A stretch of 64,000 nt of DNA from Nicoliella lavandulae (GCF_037546185.1 NZ_JAWMWH010000001.1:1054001-1118000); one strand, 5' to 3'; numbered from the stretch's first letter, positions 49,101-55,244 are shown. Program-made: numbers and translations. Notes: generated by a model from the sequence alone, not told the origin.

Positions 49101-51573
49101 TGCCTTGCTCAATGCAAGTAGTGCCAGTGCAGTCGTAAGTATTAACGCTAGTTTAGCAAGTATCACGACTAGCCAAGCTATCTCGGCTAACAGTGATCAT
49201 AACTACACGCTAGCTAGTCAATTTAATTCTTCAGCTGCCAGTTATGCTGCATTAGCAAGTACGAATGCTGCTACGGCTCAACAAGCTAATCAATCTGCGA
49301 GTGCGGCATTGTCAAATGCCCAAAGTGTGGCAATGCAAGTTAGTCAAAGCCAAAGTGCAGCAACGGCCTTGAATGCTTCGATCAATGCAGCCTTAAGTAT
49401 TGCGGCAGCAATCGATAGCGCCGTTAGTGACGCTAGTGCTGCGAGTCAAGCTAATGCCAAGGCTCAAATGAATAGTCAATCAGCTAATAGTGCTGCCAGT
49501 CTTGCTAATACTGCAAATCAAACTACAGTTGCTCAATCGAATACGATTAATTCAATGAACCCAGTTGTATCTGGTGTGGCCAGTGCGGTTAATCAATCTG
49601 CCCAATCCGTTGCAGTTGCTGCTGCCTTGAATTCTAGTAATTCAGTTGTGCAATCATTAGCTGCTAGTGCAAGTGCCGTCAATAGTGCTGCAAGTGGCTT
49701 TGCTAGTTCGTTGAATAATATGATTCCACAAATTAGCTCTGCAGCTGCAGTCACGAGTGTGAATGCATCCCTTGCCAGTCAAGCTAGTCTTAGTGCTAGT
49801 CAGGCTAGTTCCAATGCTGCTAGTGCTGCAATTGCGGCAAGTAGTTATGCCAACGCTGGTAACGCTAGTGCGGCCAGTGCAGCACGTTTCACTGCTGAAT
49901 CTGCACAACAACAAGCAAGCAGCAATGCCAATACGGCTAGTTCTGCAACTGTGATTGCTCAATCATCAGCAAGTGTGGCTGCTGGATTGCAATCATTAGC
50001 ACAACAAGCAAGTAGCAATGCTGCATCAGCTCAACAAGTAGCGCAATCATTAGTTAGTGCTACTCAATCAGCTATTTCGGTCGCCAATAGTGGTCAAAGT
50101 GCAGTTGGAATCATCAACAGTAGTGCTAATCAGGCAACGAGTTCCGTTGCTAGTTTTGCTACCAGCGCCACCAGCTTTAATCAACAAACTGGCATTGCGA
50201 CTGGTCAAACTAGTTCTGCTGCGGTGGCAACCAGTGGTTTGACTAGCATTGCTTCAATGAATGCTGATCAAATTGCTAGCCTCGCTACCACTAGTGCAAG
50301 CAATCAAGTTATTAGCCAACAAGCTCAAATTGCCAGTGCTGCCCAAAATAGCTTGAATGCAAGCACTGCCCAAAGTAATGTGAATACGTTATTTGATCAA
50401 GCTAACCATGCTTATCAAACTGGGGACCAATCTGCGGGTGACATTTACCAAAGTCAAGCGCAAAGCTTCTTGGATAATTTGAAGCAACAAGCCAGCGCTG
50501 CTAGTGCTCAAGCATCAATTGCTAGTGCCCAAAGCACCGTTGCTAGTTCAGCTAGTGTCCAAGCGGGAATAGATCAATCGAAGGCTAGTGTCGCTGCAAG
50601 TACGGCTTCCTCTGCATTCAAGACGGCTAGTTCCGTTGCGGACGCAGCTAGCTTAGCCAATTCCAATGCCAGTGCGGCTAGTGGAACTGCTAGTCAAACT
50701 GATCAAATTCAACAAAGCGTAGCCAATAACAGCGTGGCTAGTTTAGCCAGTGCTAACTCTGCTAACGTTTCATTGGTTAGCTATGCAAATACGATCAGTA
50801 GTGCCAGTGCAGTTGTTACAAGTGCCAATACCACGGCAAGCAATGCCGCTGCTACTGCTAGTTCCGTGCAATCATCTGATGCCGCCCTAGTGTCCGTGGC
50901 ACAAAGTACGGCCAGCGATGTTGCTACTAATAATCAAGCCGCTAGTTCTGCTTACCAAGCCGGTGATTCCAGTGCTGCAAGTAGTTATCAAGCTCAAGCT
51001 AAGCAAGCATTATCCAACGCAATTATGATTAACCAATCGGTTGCAAATGATGCGAGTCAAATTCAATCATTGACTAACGTCACCAGTAGTGCTGCTCAAG
51101 CAGGGGCGGATGCACTTAAGCAAGCCCAAAGTGCTGCTAGCATGATCGCCCAAGCAACGAGCGCTGCGAACTTAGTTAACAGCACGGCGAACCAAGGGAT
51201 GGCTCAAATTAACTCAGCAAGTCATCAAACTAGTTCCGCTAACGTTGCATTGAGTAATAATTCCAAAGCGGTAGTTCAAGCACAATCGGCTAATAGTCAA
51301 TACAGCATTACTGCTAGTGATGCTTCATCAGCCGTTAATGCGAGTGCATCGGTTAATCAACAATCAGCGAGTGCCGTTGCCAGCATGTTCAACCAAGATT
51401 CAATGAACAGTGCCTTTATCAATGCCAACAGTTCCGCTAGTTCAGCATTAGCTGCCTTCGATCGGGCTAATCAAGATGCGCAAGCACAATCACAAGTAAC
51501 CAATAGTGTCAGTCGGCTAGCCAAGCTACGAATACGGCCAGTGATGCCACTAGTGGTATCAACCAAGCAGTAA
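28183..51573 (+). CDS. Giant surface protein, central repeat fragment
   Basis: The frame is open for 7,796 codons from the codon after TAA 28180-28182. The GTG at 28183 has no ribosome site and is simply the next Val of the interrupted protein, so an independent start here is unlikely. Composition is dominated by Ala, Ser, Asn and Gln, with only one Cys (TGT at 36871), three Trp (GSW at 35371 and GSIW in two modules) and Pro almost only in one loop motif. The whole length is an array of about 221-residue modules (see repeat features). The frame leaves the repeat register at about 51514, giving an aberrant Arg/Pro/Val tail before the stop. Expected to be secreted and helical; no enzymatic motif is seen. 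Confidence 0.85.
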   Translation: MAAAGSLVNSMANSYLASTVNIGRSSADSLVNSTNSANSVVQSTFASANGLTKSNMDAYYSAYPSNAVVSSAHSAFYNDLGSLSALSTDANTQSAYMSSAYLTMMSLGNSASATSSQNASLLSNVTSYASLASSAYANNDFASGSSNNSLANSYLALLNANTSSASGYFDQISSLQTSATSARSKAISDASAASSIATDVNNQLTSASAAYVAQSNADETSIEASITSQKASEAGIKSNTANAASFAASNVAQGAGSNASTAISAASTANSNFQQVSSAASSAEELANQNKGNATVNSANNVIKSNLSVASNAASQASQAASHANEQSSIASVASQAASTAAASANAANSTAASANAAASTAAKNGDANAASAAHSAASAAAAVASSQDSIASSAASAAQAAAAAAAADSTAIDNYKSVAVSANDAVTSAAAVLSSAASQALNGSSSVANAETDISTNAAQVISTANSMIGVANQTSSSNTTTSSYANATNTYTQSTATNAASASAIAANNPSNSYIQTQNSDIIAASQAASTANLDAAAQSTNAVNYSIAASSAISAANSYIAAANYISSAASSNASSAYIAYNAGSATNGDAFRDAVLSSQSSMKALLQSASNALINAQNNSTAASAANSKAINDQSIASSAAQLAASKYALISSAANGSANVAKNSSVASAALSMISSGVSLVSSHSNDTSSYAAITGSAVKTMSGYYQQTSSASSSIKNLFSQYSNNAIVSSYASAVGYDYSGVSSYSDDASSQNSAANQASSQASALVPSLNSNISLVNSQAASVANYNSLAISYYNEGNLASGDSYANLASGIASAASSEASTVATQSTQLSQYNQTASQAASNVQNDVSNASVLASLAASNYAAASNAIADSNAAQSSAASNVSSANNNSSEASAISSQANSYYAGAVNATSSASSYSVAASSASVVVNSNSNHAQQVSLVVSGYLNQYSSNAALINDNSLINSNIAQLSQLNSDAYNQSSAASSAYQATVSAASATSTQASIVSSAALQASINASLALFNVGKNNYDIASMYNSYAASYAAIASQNVDNVKQASVATDSQLSSAASAASQAKSDEQAASSINDSINSLFTAASNAAIAASEAAVASSAAQNASAGNSNAIISSSQASSAANDAQSANHVAQSASASTSLNASKANASAASASAAASYAASIAASAPNNSLAQSAAEQASIAASDAQNQNSIVASAASAANSAKDLADKANQAAVIANQHASSANQAAQSAAQSASSAAQAGDSSAAGSFRAIANSTATIADNAAKDASSAASAAIAAANNAKNAADAATNASQAAEKDNNIANDALNSAGSVASANSGSAAGNSSANSINAQGDTASAQTSSYNALVKNESVSQYVSIASSASSAASGYNGSTQTIASQISGMASANSDNHVVASANNSAQSLAIVASAAASLASSLSSVVNTNSDYLTDAQSQASANNMNAASANSNVHNLTSQAVSAYNTGNNTLGTILNQQASSAASAMQSYVNEAIKQSSLASTAINAASNAAASAVTQQSIASSAASLAATLLSSASDSVKRTQNTSNNNNAAAQYSNAINQSISSANINSDSANQYASQAASYASLLSSSAGSATQTTNSLVDLANSHSSNASLTSYASAASAANLSINSYNSDAASQSSLANSAAATVTALSNANQSLLSSFASASIAVTSNNSLANSAYNNGDDSDGDIYSAQAIVALNSAKGYNQSITANSNSIQTLTSTASQAASQASADSHQASFQISLVDSIASAVATLSTASNNGSGSASNNNQSASSIASVTSNVNNAVSVTAGSAQSYASVASSATVAVSGYSKNTSSIADMLNSLIAANANNSIAAGNSSVISSAAKVIQQALSDVNNQSAIASSAYSVASSAANQASEDNRLTSQGVQTINNLTSQAVAAYNSGNVILGSILNSQAAESAANLTSYQTDVNNQKTSAETVTTSASSAAAQALIDQSNAANAANAALAAFSAASSATSNANKAASNGADNNSATTSAQSLMSSLLASSDTNLSSVNSYAAITSADSSNAVQSSNAASDTNSSVAQLSSQRPNDKSIASYATLVSSANQAINSYNGDASLQNSIATSAASSAASAHSALNDLNNSITSYAIAVSSYDSLAKSAYLAGDQSQGDSYASSAKATVASASTAAQSAVSNANAIKSLTNVASQAASQANLDINQINAQSGAISSITSAITNMNNTANSGSAAISSATSSANSASDATKVAANTANGDSTTAQSANTAASSAAVVTSGDVNTASSINSQINSYYANDPANSTFKQNSAAASSAVVTITNANSDAQVQSSIANSAYKQVSSQAALINAANASAISAVSSANNDYVQASSAFAAGDVNTGSSYASDASLVAIAASTQASIAASAAATTGSWTNSAVVAASQAKVDQSLASQALIAMSNGLSSIVAAANSANTQNSNSATSANNSANSALTSANGFASGANVDVNNANDANRNASIADSYVNSDANNATQQSSIITSYANTVANSGNPVISSASSFINSASATLSTLKSSADADSQAASSQAQLASSAASVANSQNTLTSINASLAIYNASQANSANSAQNYTQASQFNSAAASYASLASQNATAAQTASQNAYNATSSAQQAASLAANAQASANQITNSITSAMSAANDASVAVSHAVVAKSYADQASADNNSANSAQTSASSYANQASSNANNATSDANSAAGFASATKALASSASSIASANPNNSNISSLANSANAAVSSANSAASAAADAQSKAHDNYNTASSNAVIASSAATDASNANNRASAAASEANSFASAGNSSAANSSRIVASQAASDADAALSKASAANQAASIAASNAAVNSLIANSANTAASLANSIANSANSAANSASTATASATGGNTSVASSANNCATNINTNASAANADANSAANYSAIASSASVAVSGNNNDVKSVATSANSLSTANSGNVVISAKTSIVNSAAQTIASASSTVNTQSSIANSAYQVASQAASNANLDSYNASLTVSNVNSLISQANSAYSNGDIADGNIYAQQASTAASGMAKQQADASSQSSTAASAALVGKSAAQLATDAQSSANQASIAASVAFSEAQSVANATSNANSNASNNQSAINSANSIANSAMSGNATNVSAANSYASVASTNASSAVSNANSINTLNNGIASLASANASDASLASYATLASSANAKLSSFASDASSQAALAQSAANTANTIHGSDDGLNTNIKNAASAVQSNNSLANSAYMTGNNSDGDSYAKLATSAVTVASQNAQQLSNNASAIQSLTAVASTAASNAVQDVQNMAVQMSAFNQASSNANSANSAAHSGASDASNANSQVSSASDVISDASLHAPGSQSATNSYSIVASSAASVVSSNAILNSQTASSVNSYYNLDPSNSTFKQASSAANSAMTVINSANTDAQNQKVIASTANSNVGSNIAVINSAISAIATINATTSIYYSQAASAYAIGNLHDASAATVAAKSNAALANTNAQLAQSASAAITSLTNVASSAAAQAVQDESNASNAATALNAVNSNAASAAASATQGGNNSATSNSSAAASASQQTSSFASAANANANGASLSASQAASADSAINSASAQVDQQSAQMSNVVTNNPSNAAISAANSLVNSASSAITSLKTAADSQSSDAASDYATASSAASVANATSVAASSNANLASLFASQAISANNAGNYTQASALNQSAANYASAATNLISQASTASQNAATASTNASTAASAAIANQAKVNGLTSQINSAMSAANTASAAASYASTASSAANTANQASAATSGINSNTSSNASLATSNSTTANTNAQTAHSFASSASQSASALNSLYSSNSSNSVISSAASVADSAASVASSAASDADAANSLASNAASAANSNAVIASSANSIAHSNSADAANDASLASQAANSGDQSAASSYAQRASSAAAQAQSANSDAINASNAASQNASIASSAAAKASLANSTASSANNVVSSASTTASNAISNNQAGSDSTNSANQSANSINTQTSSLANSTSADAQKAISYANDASSAAVATSGYNSGASSNANAVSSVAAANSGNTIVQSANTVASQNASIASSANGVAQSQASVAASAASVASAANSKAIADSQAASSGASLVNSMTSQAMSAYQAGNSIAGSIWNSQAASAATSLASYQSDAASQSSIANAAKITASSAAIDAIKAQSAANSASIAISNANSTAQSAATVAHNANTNASGNQSTVSSATSIANSAISADKTNVSAVNQYASDADASAKQANSSATSANDTNNSIASLASANSANASLASYATAASMANANISSFAAIASSQATLASSAASVANSIQSTDNSLNSNIQTASSVVASNNAAANAAYLSGNSSDGDSYAKVASTAASTASQNAQQLTNHASDIQSLTSVASTAASTASQAVQNMGVQLSAFNQASSNAASANSAAHSGASAANDANSQFSSASGVTSAALSDAVKAQGNTSQAAFTASSAASVVSSNAILNSQTASSINSYYNSDPKNSAFSQAASAANSAMSVINSANSDAQGQKTIAASANSVVNANVNLISSASSAFVAISATNSIFYSQAVSAYAAGNFATASQMNSAMASNAVIANSNADVAKSASAAITSLSSVANSAAAQAVQDESNASNAATALNTANSNAASAAASATQGGNSSANANSSAAASASQQTSSFASAANANANGASLSASQAASADSAINSASAQVDQQSAQMSNVVTNNPSNAAISAANSLVNSASSAITGLKTATDSQSSAAASDYATASSAASVANATSVAASSNANLASLFASQAISANNAGNYTQASALNQSAANYASAATNLISQASTASQNAATASTNASTAASAAIANQSKVNGLASQINSAMSAANTASSAASYASNASSAANTANQANLATNTNNTNTSSNAVIASDKANSASANAQSASTNASAATTSASAINSLFSANSGNSEISSAASAANSAASVASAAASEANSANQVASSAANTASSAAGKASTANSITSANNAAASDAASLASSAANGGNQSAASSYAQAASSAASLAQSASNDAQSASIIASQNASIASAAASQANSANVVTSSASQTISAANHDANNAISNTKDGSDSANSANQSANNINSQTSSLANSTSADAQKAISYANDASSAAVATSGYNSGASSNANAVSSVAAANSGNTIVQSANTVASQNASIASSANGVAQSQASVAASAASVASAANSKAIADSQAASSGASLVNSMTSQAMSAYQAGNSIAGSIWNSQAASAATSLASYQSDATSQSSIASAAKSTASSAASDAIKAQSAANSASVAISNANSTAQSAATVAHNANTNASGNQSTVSSATSIANSAISADTTNVSAANHYASVASQTATSASTSANSVNNINNSIASLASSNTTNVSLASYATAASMANANISSFAATASSQAAIASSAASVANGIHASDASLNDSITSAASAVVSDNTSANSAYLAGNDSAGSSYASAASAAASNASANAQQLSNHASAIQSLTSVASAAAQSASQALQNMGAQMDAFSRAASAASQANTDQSQGSSSAQSASDRTQSAISTFSQTASAEAITASQAGNFNSTTASIASAVSSTAVSGNTTTSQINSYFAGDPDNSNFQNASSVANSAITIINSANSDAQSQKATASSAYSAVTSQNALISSANATLNSANSAVNVYYARASAAYQVGDTTNGSAYTASAASAASVAVAQASLATSANSTVIAFNATASTAASVAANDQTSADQAAASLNSALTSASSAANAANQGASASANNTNSNAANGSDKASSFAGSANVSASSAASASSLATSIASSIANDSTTASQQQAVMSSYANHNQTSAMSTANSAFNSASSALGNVKQSADNAASVASQQNQLASAAASNANNENSMASVNASLASFNTSLANSANSAHNYTQASQFNSIAASYASGANQNAANAGTASQSANNANQAAQDALKQAQSAQSSADALKQTLNSAMSAAVNADAANQIASSASVNSAQANSANAGANTAANNAQTASSNAKISQSTAGSYAAQASDNASAAGQAANSASSVAASQSNNATIKSLASDASSAASVASAASQAASRAHDLATSASYTADNNSSIASSAAQSASTANQTASQNASLAASYANNGDYSAASSAQLIASSAASAAKNAQSVAQSAASVASNAANVASSANNDASNAASLASAANHMATSDNSAVNSTVSAAQSAAGNNSTISSNASQTSLSVSQATSQTIANTASASADALKASSAAVAAGNSNSNAQSNAQTVSSLALVHSNNSVVNAQQSIVNTASSAAVSAASDANVQSSRANSAYQAASLATAQAQLASSNASLANSNVASLVAAANSAYGNGNATEGSVYAQQASQSASAMVQQSTIASAQSSVAASASAVASAAASQAIIDQSTASSAAAAIANATSTASSAIAGASQAATNAEKNNGAAQYNSSLGSSAAAADAANVSSANSYASDAATMNQSATAIASTANSINSNVTSLASANASNASVASYANAASAAIAQISANASMASDQASVAASAASVANTIHNTDASLTTTLSSASSAVAANNASANAAYLAGNSSAGDSYAKQAADAVNTASLTAQQIVNHASSVQSLTIVASQAASSAAQNVQNMAVQMSAFNQASNGINSALSDAASGTKSAATASDNASAASSAVNSDATIASGNFNATSGYNSVASTAAGAVSGSTTAASSMTSAINSYLSNDPFNSTFSSNASAAGQLMNTINSLNSNAQSQKAIASSANSAAASQSAVVQSTAVVITSANSNANSYYQQASAAYQSGNQQVGSLYTAFAASAAAVASSQAAIADSATKTTDQLVSAASLAAAQAQVDQQSAETATTNLSQMLSATATSASNAGTSISASANDADSIAASASRAASIAASAASDSAQSATSVNAQASVNGSQVSSYANYADQQSATMSNYVNNPNNANNSAMQAANGAFSQASAALVSANSGAKSNAAVVSSAYQSASAALLNASSASAVVSINASLASITTSQAISANSDHNYTLASQFNSSAASYAALASTNAATAQQANQSASAALSNAQSVAMQVSQSQSAATALNASINAALSIAAAIDSAVSDASAASQANAKAQMNSQSANSAASLANTANQTTVAQSNTINSMNPVVSGVASAVNQSAQSVAVAAALNSSNSVVQSLAASASAVNSAASGFASSLNNMIPQISSAAAVTSVNASLASQASLSASQASSNAASAAIAASSYANAGNASAASAARFTAESAQQQASSNANTASSATVIAQSSASVAAGLQSLAQQASSNAASAQQVAQSLVSATQSAISVANSGQSAVGIINSSANQATSSVASFATSATSFNQQTGIATGQTSSAAVATSGLTSIASMNADQIASLATTSASNQVISQQAQIASAAQNSLNASTAQSNVNTLFDQANHAYQTGDQSAGDIYQSQAQSFLDNLKQQASAASAQASIASAQSTVASSASVQAGIDQSKASVAASTASSAFKTASSVADAASLANSNASAASGTASQTDQIQQSVANNSVASLASANSANVSLVSYANTISSASAVVTSANTTASNAAATASSVQSSDAALVSVAQSTASDVATNNQAASSAYQAGDSSAASSYQAQAKQALSNAIMINQSVANDASQIQSLTNVTSSAAQAGADALKQAQSAASMIAQATSAANLVNSTANQGMAQINSASHQTSSANVALSNNSKAVVQAQSANSQYSITASDASSAVNASASVNQQSASAVASMFNQDSMNSAFINANSSASSALAAFDRANQDAQAQSQVTNSVSRLAKLRIRPVMPLVVSTKQ
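35017..51378 (+). repeat. Higher-order repeat: five-module cycle of about 3,315 bp, five copies
   Basis: Modules fall into five types (a-e) recurring in fixed order. One landmark is the type-a loop 2 (NSYY-x-x-DP-x-NS-x-F), found at 35017, 38338, 41653, 44968 and 48280, and in decayed form at 51379. Spacings are 3321, 3315, 3315, 3312 and 3099 bp. Other landmarks follow the same cycle: NYTQASALNQSA (type b), GNQSAASSYAQ-like (c), TSQAMSAYQAGNSIAG-like (d) and GNSSDGDSYAK-like with QSLTSVAS (e). The 1,105-residue unit equals 5 x 221. Confidence 0.9.
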
Positions 51574-51713
51574 GCGCCGCTTCGGTTGCGAACCAAACGA
51601 CTAATGCTGCCAATACCGCAGTTAGCCATGACATTGCTAATGCGGATCAACAAAGTAACGCCCTCAATAGTTACAGTAATGCGGTATCAAGCAATGCTAC
51701 CATCAGTAATGCC

Positions 51714-54700
51714 ATGGCTAGCTTGAACGCATCTAATGCGGCCCTTCAAGTTGCGAACCAAAGCATGCAACAAGCTAGTGTTAATGCAGCAAGTGCATAT
51801 CAAGCGGTTAACTCAGCTGCGGTGAGTGGGGCGGATGCCAGTGCTGACGTTGCTTCGAATGCATTATTGGCTAGTGTTTATGCTAGCCAAGCCGCTTCAG
51901 CAGCTGCCGGTCACCATTACACCCAAGCCAATGCTTACAATGCATCTGCATCATCATATGCAGCTTTTGCTACAAATGCAGCGAACGCGGGTCAAGCGGC
52001 TAGTGGTTACATGACAGCGGCACAAACGGCAGCTAGTCAAGCTACTAGTTATCAAGCCGCTTCTGACGGGTTGAACAGTCAAATCAACGCCACCGTTAGC
52101 GTTGCTGCTCAAGCCGTACAAGCTGATCAATCAGCTAAGCAAGCCGCTAGTTATGCTAGTGCGAATGCTCAATTATTAAGTGATGCTAATTCGATGGCTA
52201 CAGCTACTTCAAATTCTGCTGCTGGGACTCAACAATCAAATACGGGTATCAATACTACGATGAGTTCAGTCAACTCAAGCATGGGTTCAATGAATGCTCA
52301 GGCGAGTCAATTTGCTCAAGTGGCTAGTGCCAATGCTGCCAATAGCGTCATCAGTAATGCTGTTTCGAACGCTGACCTAGTTGTAAGCAGCGCTAATGGT
52401 TTGACCAATCAAGCTAATACGGCTAGTCAAGTGGCCAGTGCCGCATTGTTAGCGGCTAATAATGATAATGCCCAAGCCGCTGCTGCATCTAGCAACGCGA
52501 AGGTCAATGCCAGCGTGGCTGCTAGTGCGGCTACGGTCGCAAGCAATGCCGCCCAAAGTGGGGATGCATCGGCTGCCGCCAGTGCCGCTGCCGTTGCTAA
52601 ACAGGCTAATTCCAATGCGATTGCTGAACATGCTACCACTAGTGCAGCTAGTTTAGATGCATTGAATCAATCCAGTAATGCTAGTTCTGCTACTAATGTT
52701 GCTAATAGTGCCGCATCATTAATGAGTAGTGCGAGTGCATTCATGGCATCGACATCGGTAGTAATTGCTAACGCCCTTAGTGCCCAAGCTAGCCAAGATG
52801 CTCAAGATACGAACCAAGCCGCTTCAGCTCATTCAACGGCGGTTAGTTCATTAGCTAGTTCCACGACTGCGAATGCCAGTGCGGCCCAAAGCTTAGCTGG
52901 CGTTACGAGTGCGACTAGCTCGGCAGTTAGTGGTTACAATGATACAACGACTAGCAATGCTGCTAACGTTAACCAATTAGCAGCTCAAGATACCTCCAAT
53001 GCAATTATTGCCAGTCAAGCTACGATTGCTAACTCAGCTGCTAGTGTGGTATCCAGTCAATTAGCAATTGCTAATCAACAAAATGCCATTGCTAATAGTA
53101 ATGCAGTGGCTGCGAGTGCTGCATCTGCCCAAGCTGCTCAATCCCGTCAACAAGCCAGTGCTGGGTCACAAACGGCTAGTCAATTAGCTAGTGAAGCGGT
53201 CTTAGCATATGCCCAAGGGAATGCAACCTTAGGGAGCTTATTCCACTCCCAAGCTACTTCAATGGTCGATAGCTTAGCAGCAGTCCAAAGCAGTGCTGCT
53301 CAACAATCCAGCATTGCTGCTAGTGCCCAAAGTGCTGCTAATCAAGCTGCCACATCTGCTCAAGCTGCCCAATCCATTGCCAGTGTTGCTGATCAAGCGG
53401 CAAGCAGTGCTAATAAGGCTGCCATTGCGGCTGCTAGTCAAACTGCTGATGCTAAGTCCCATGCTGCGGATACCCAAGGGGTAATTAAGAACGTTACTTC
53501 TACCATGGCTAATGCAGTGACGAGCGCCACCACGGCAGTTAACTCCGCAGACAGTTATGCAAAGAGTGCGGTTAGTGCCGCTTCGGCTACAGCCAGTCAA
53601 GGGAAGCTCACTGATGGTAACAATAGTGTTGCTAATACCATCCTTAGTGCTAACCCAACGAATGTAATTATTAGTCAAATGGCAACGAGCTTAGCAACCA
53701 TGACTAGTTCTATGGTTGCCAACATGAATAGTGTGGCTCAAGCTACTAGTGCAGCGGTAAGCAACGTTACTAACAGTAGTAGCGCTACGAGTCAATTCTT
53801 AAGCGCTACGAACCAAACGACTAGCGAGGTGACGACTAATACGAGCCAAGCTAGTGTAGCCGCAAGTGTAACTAGTAGTGCGGCTAGTCAGGTTAATAGT
53901 CAACAGGTAGTTGCCAACAGCATGGTCAGTGCAATTACTAGTGATGTGCACACCATGCCAAGTGCATTGAGTGCTGCTGGATCAGTGGCTGCTAGTGCAG
54001 CTGCAACAATCAGTGCCGCAAATAGTAATGCATTGATTCAAAGCTATGTAGCTGCGAGTGCCAACCAAGCTGTTCACTCCCTTGCTCAAGTGGCGCAATC
54101 AGCTAACCAACAAGTTGCGAGTGCCAACCAAGTTGCTGCCCAACAAGCTAGTGCTGCAACGACTGCTTATCAAGCTGGTAATCAAGCCCTCGGTGACACG
54201 AACAACGCAACGCTCAGTCAAGCTACTAGCGTGGCAAGTCAAAACGCTGCCGTAGCTGCGAGTGCATCTGCTACCATCAGTCAATTAACTAATACGATCG
54301 CGACTGCTTCTCAACAAGCATTGTCAGCATCGACGACAACTGAAAATGCAATTAGTGCCTTGAACAGTGCGATTGCATCGGCAACCAGTGCGGTTGATAG
54401 TACGACGAGCGCTGGAATTACCAGTGCCGCATCAAATACTAGTCAAGCAGCTGGGGTTAATGCGGCCGTTAAACCAGTCCAAAGCAGTGCAAATGCGAAT
54501 GTAGCTACGGCTCAATCCGCTGCTAGTCAAGCAAGTGGAAATGCTCAATCAACGAACGCTCAATTTACGAGTGGTCAAGCTAGTGCCGCTACCATTCATT
54601 CCATTGCCGCTGCGAACGCTAATAACGCAGCGCTCAATAAGCTCAATAGCCAAGCTAGTGCCACAATGAGTCAATTATCAGCTGTGCAAAGTGATGCTAT

Positions 54701-55244
54701 TGCCCAAAGTCAAGCTGCTAGTCATAACTATCAACAAGCTAGTGCTGCAGCGATGACGGTCAGTGCGAACGGGGATGCGGTTAGTTCTACGGCCCAATTG
54801 GCAAGCATCTATGCGAGTCAAGCGGCTCAAGCTAGTCGTGATCACCAATTTGCTCAAGCAGACTCACTAAATGCAAAGGCGGCTAGTTACGTTGCGAATG
54901 CCAATGCTGCCTTGAGCAACGCCAACCAAGCAAGTCAAGCAGGGAGCCAATTTACCAATGCTGCTGGTGTTGCGGCTAGTCAAGACGCTAATGACGTAAC
55001 GCAAGCTACTTCATTAGTAAATCAATTGAGTCAAGCTGTGGCTAGTGCCAACGTGGTTCAATCAGCCATTGGCCAAGCTAGTCAAGCCGCTAGTGCAAGT
55101 GTAAATGCAAGTCAAGCGGCGGTTGCAACTCAATCTGCTAGTCAATCAGCAATGCAAAGTGCTAGTTTAGCAACTGCAGCCGTTAATAGTGCTAACCAAC
55201 AAGCAGCAACGGCGCAAGCTACGGCTAGTCAAGCTAACGCCTAA
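51714..55244 (+). CDS. Giant surface protein, third fragment
   Basis: 1,176 residues from the first ATG, but repeat-like sequence in this frame starts at 51516, directly at the frame change. It carries module types b, c, d, then an e/a hybrid, then b. The loop-1 motifs are at about 51910 (HHYTQANAYNASASSYA), 52560 (QSGDASAAASAAAV), 53200 (AQGNATLGSLFHSQA), 54170 and 54840. No signal peptide or ribosome site is present. It ends at TAA 55242-55244, after which the same frame continues with matching repeats. Confidence 0.75.
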   Translation: MASLNASNAALQVANQSMQQASVNAASAYQAVNSAAVSGADASADVASNALLASVYASQAASAAAGHHYTQANAYNASASSYAAFATNAANAGQAASGYMTAAQTAASQATSYQAASDGLNSQINATVSVAAQAVQADQSAKQAASYASANAQLLSDANSMATATSNSAAGTQQSNTGINTTMSSVNSSMGSMNAQASQFAQVASANAANSVISNAVSNADLVVSSANGLTNQANTASQVASAALLAANNDNAQAAAASSNAKVNASVAASAATVASNAAQSGDASAAASAAAVAKQANSNAIAEHATTSAASLDALNQSSNASSATNVANSAASLMSSASAFMASTSVVIANALSAQASQDAQDTNQAASAHSTAVSSLASSTTANASAAQSLAGVTSATSSAVSGYNDTTTSNAANVNQLAAQDTSNAIIASQATIANSAASVVSSQLAIANQQNAIANSNAVAASAASAQAAQSRQQASAGSQTASQLASEAVLAYAQGNATLGSLFHSQATSMVDSLAAVQSSAAQQSSIAASAQSAANQAATSAQAAQSIASVADQAASSANKAAIAAASQTADAKSHAADTQGVIKNVTSTMANAVTSATTAVNSADSYAKSAVSAASATASQGKLTDGNNSVANTILSANPTNVIISQMATSLATMTSSMVANMNSVAQATSAAVSNVTNSSSATSQFLSATNQTTSEVTTNTSQASVAASVTSSAASQVNSQQVVANSMVSAITSDVHTMPSALSAAGSVAASAAATISAANSNALIQSYVAASANQAVHSLAQVAQSANQQVASANQVAAQQASAATTAYQAGNQALGDTNNATLSQATSVASQNAAVAASASATISQLTNTIATASQQALSASTTTENAISALNSAIASATSAVDSTTSAGITSAASNTSQAAGVNAAVKPVQSSANANVATAQSAASQASGNAQSTNAQFTSGQASAATIHSIAAANANNAALNKLNSQASATMSQLSAVQSDAIAQSQAASHNYQQASAAAMTVSANGDAVSSTAQLASIYASQAAQASRDHQFAQADSLNAKAASYVANANAALSNANQASQAGSQFTNAAGVAASQDANDVTQATSLVNQLSQAVASANVVQSAIGQASQAASASVNASQAAVATQSASQSAMQSASLATAAVNSANQQAATAQATASQANA

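Noticed and set aside
51500..51530. Programmed ribosomal frameshifting
   Set aside because: There is no slippery heptamer, no upstream ribosome-like site and no downstream pseudoknot-like stem; the coincident 379-bp loss favours deletion.
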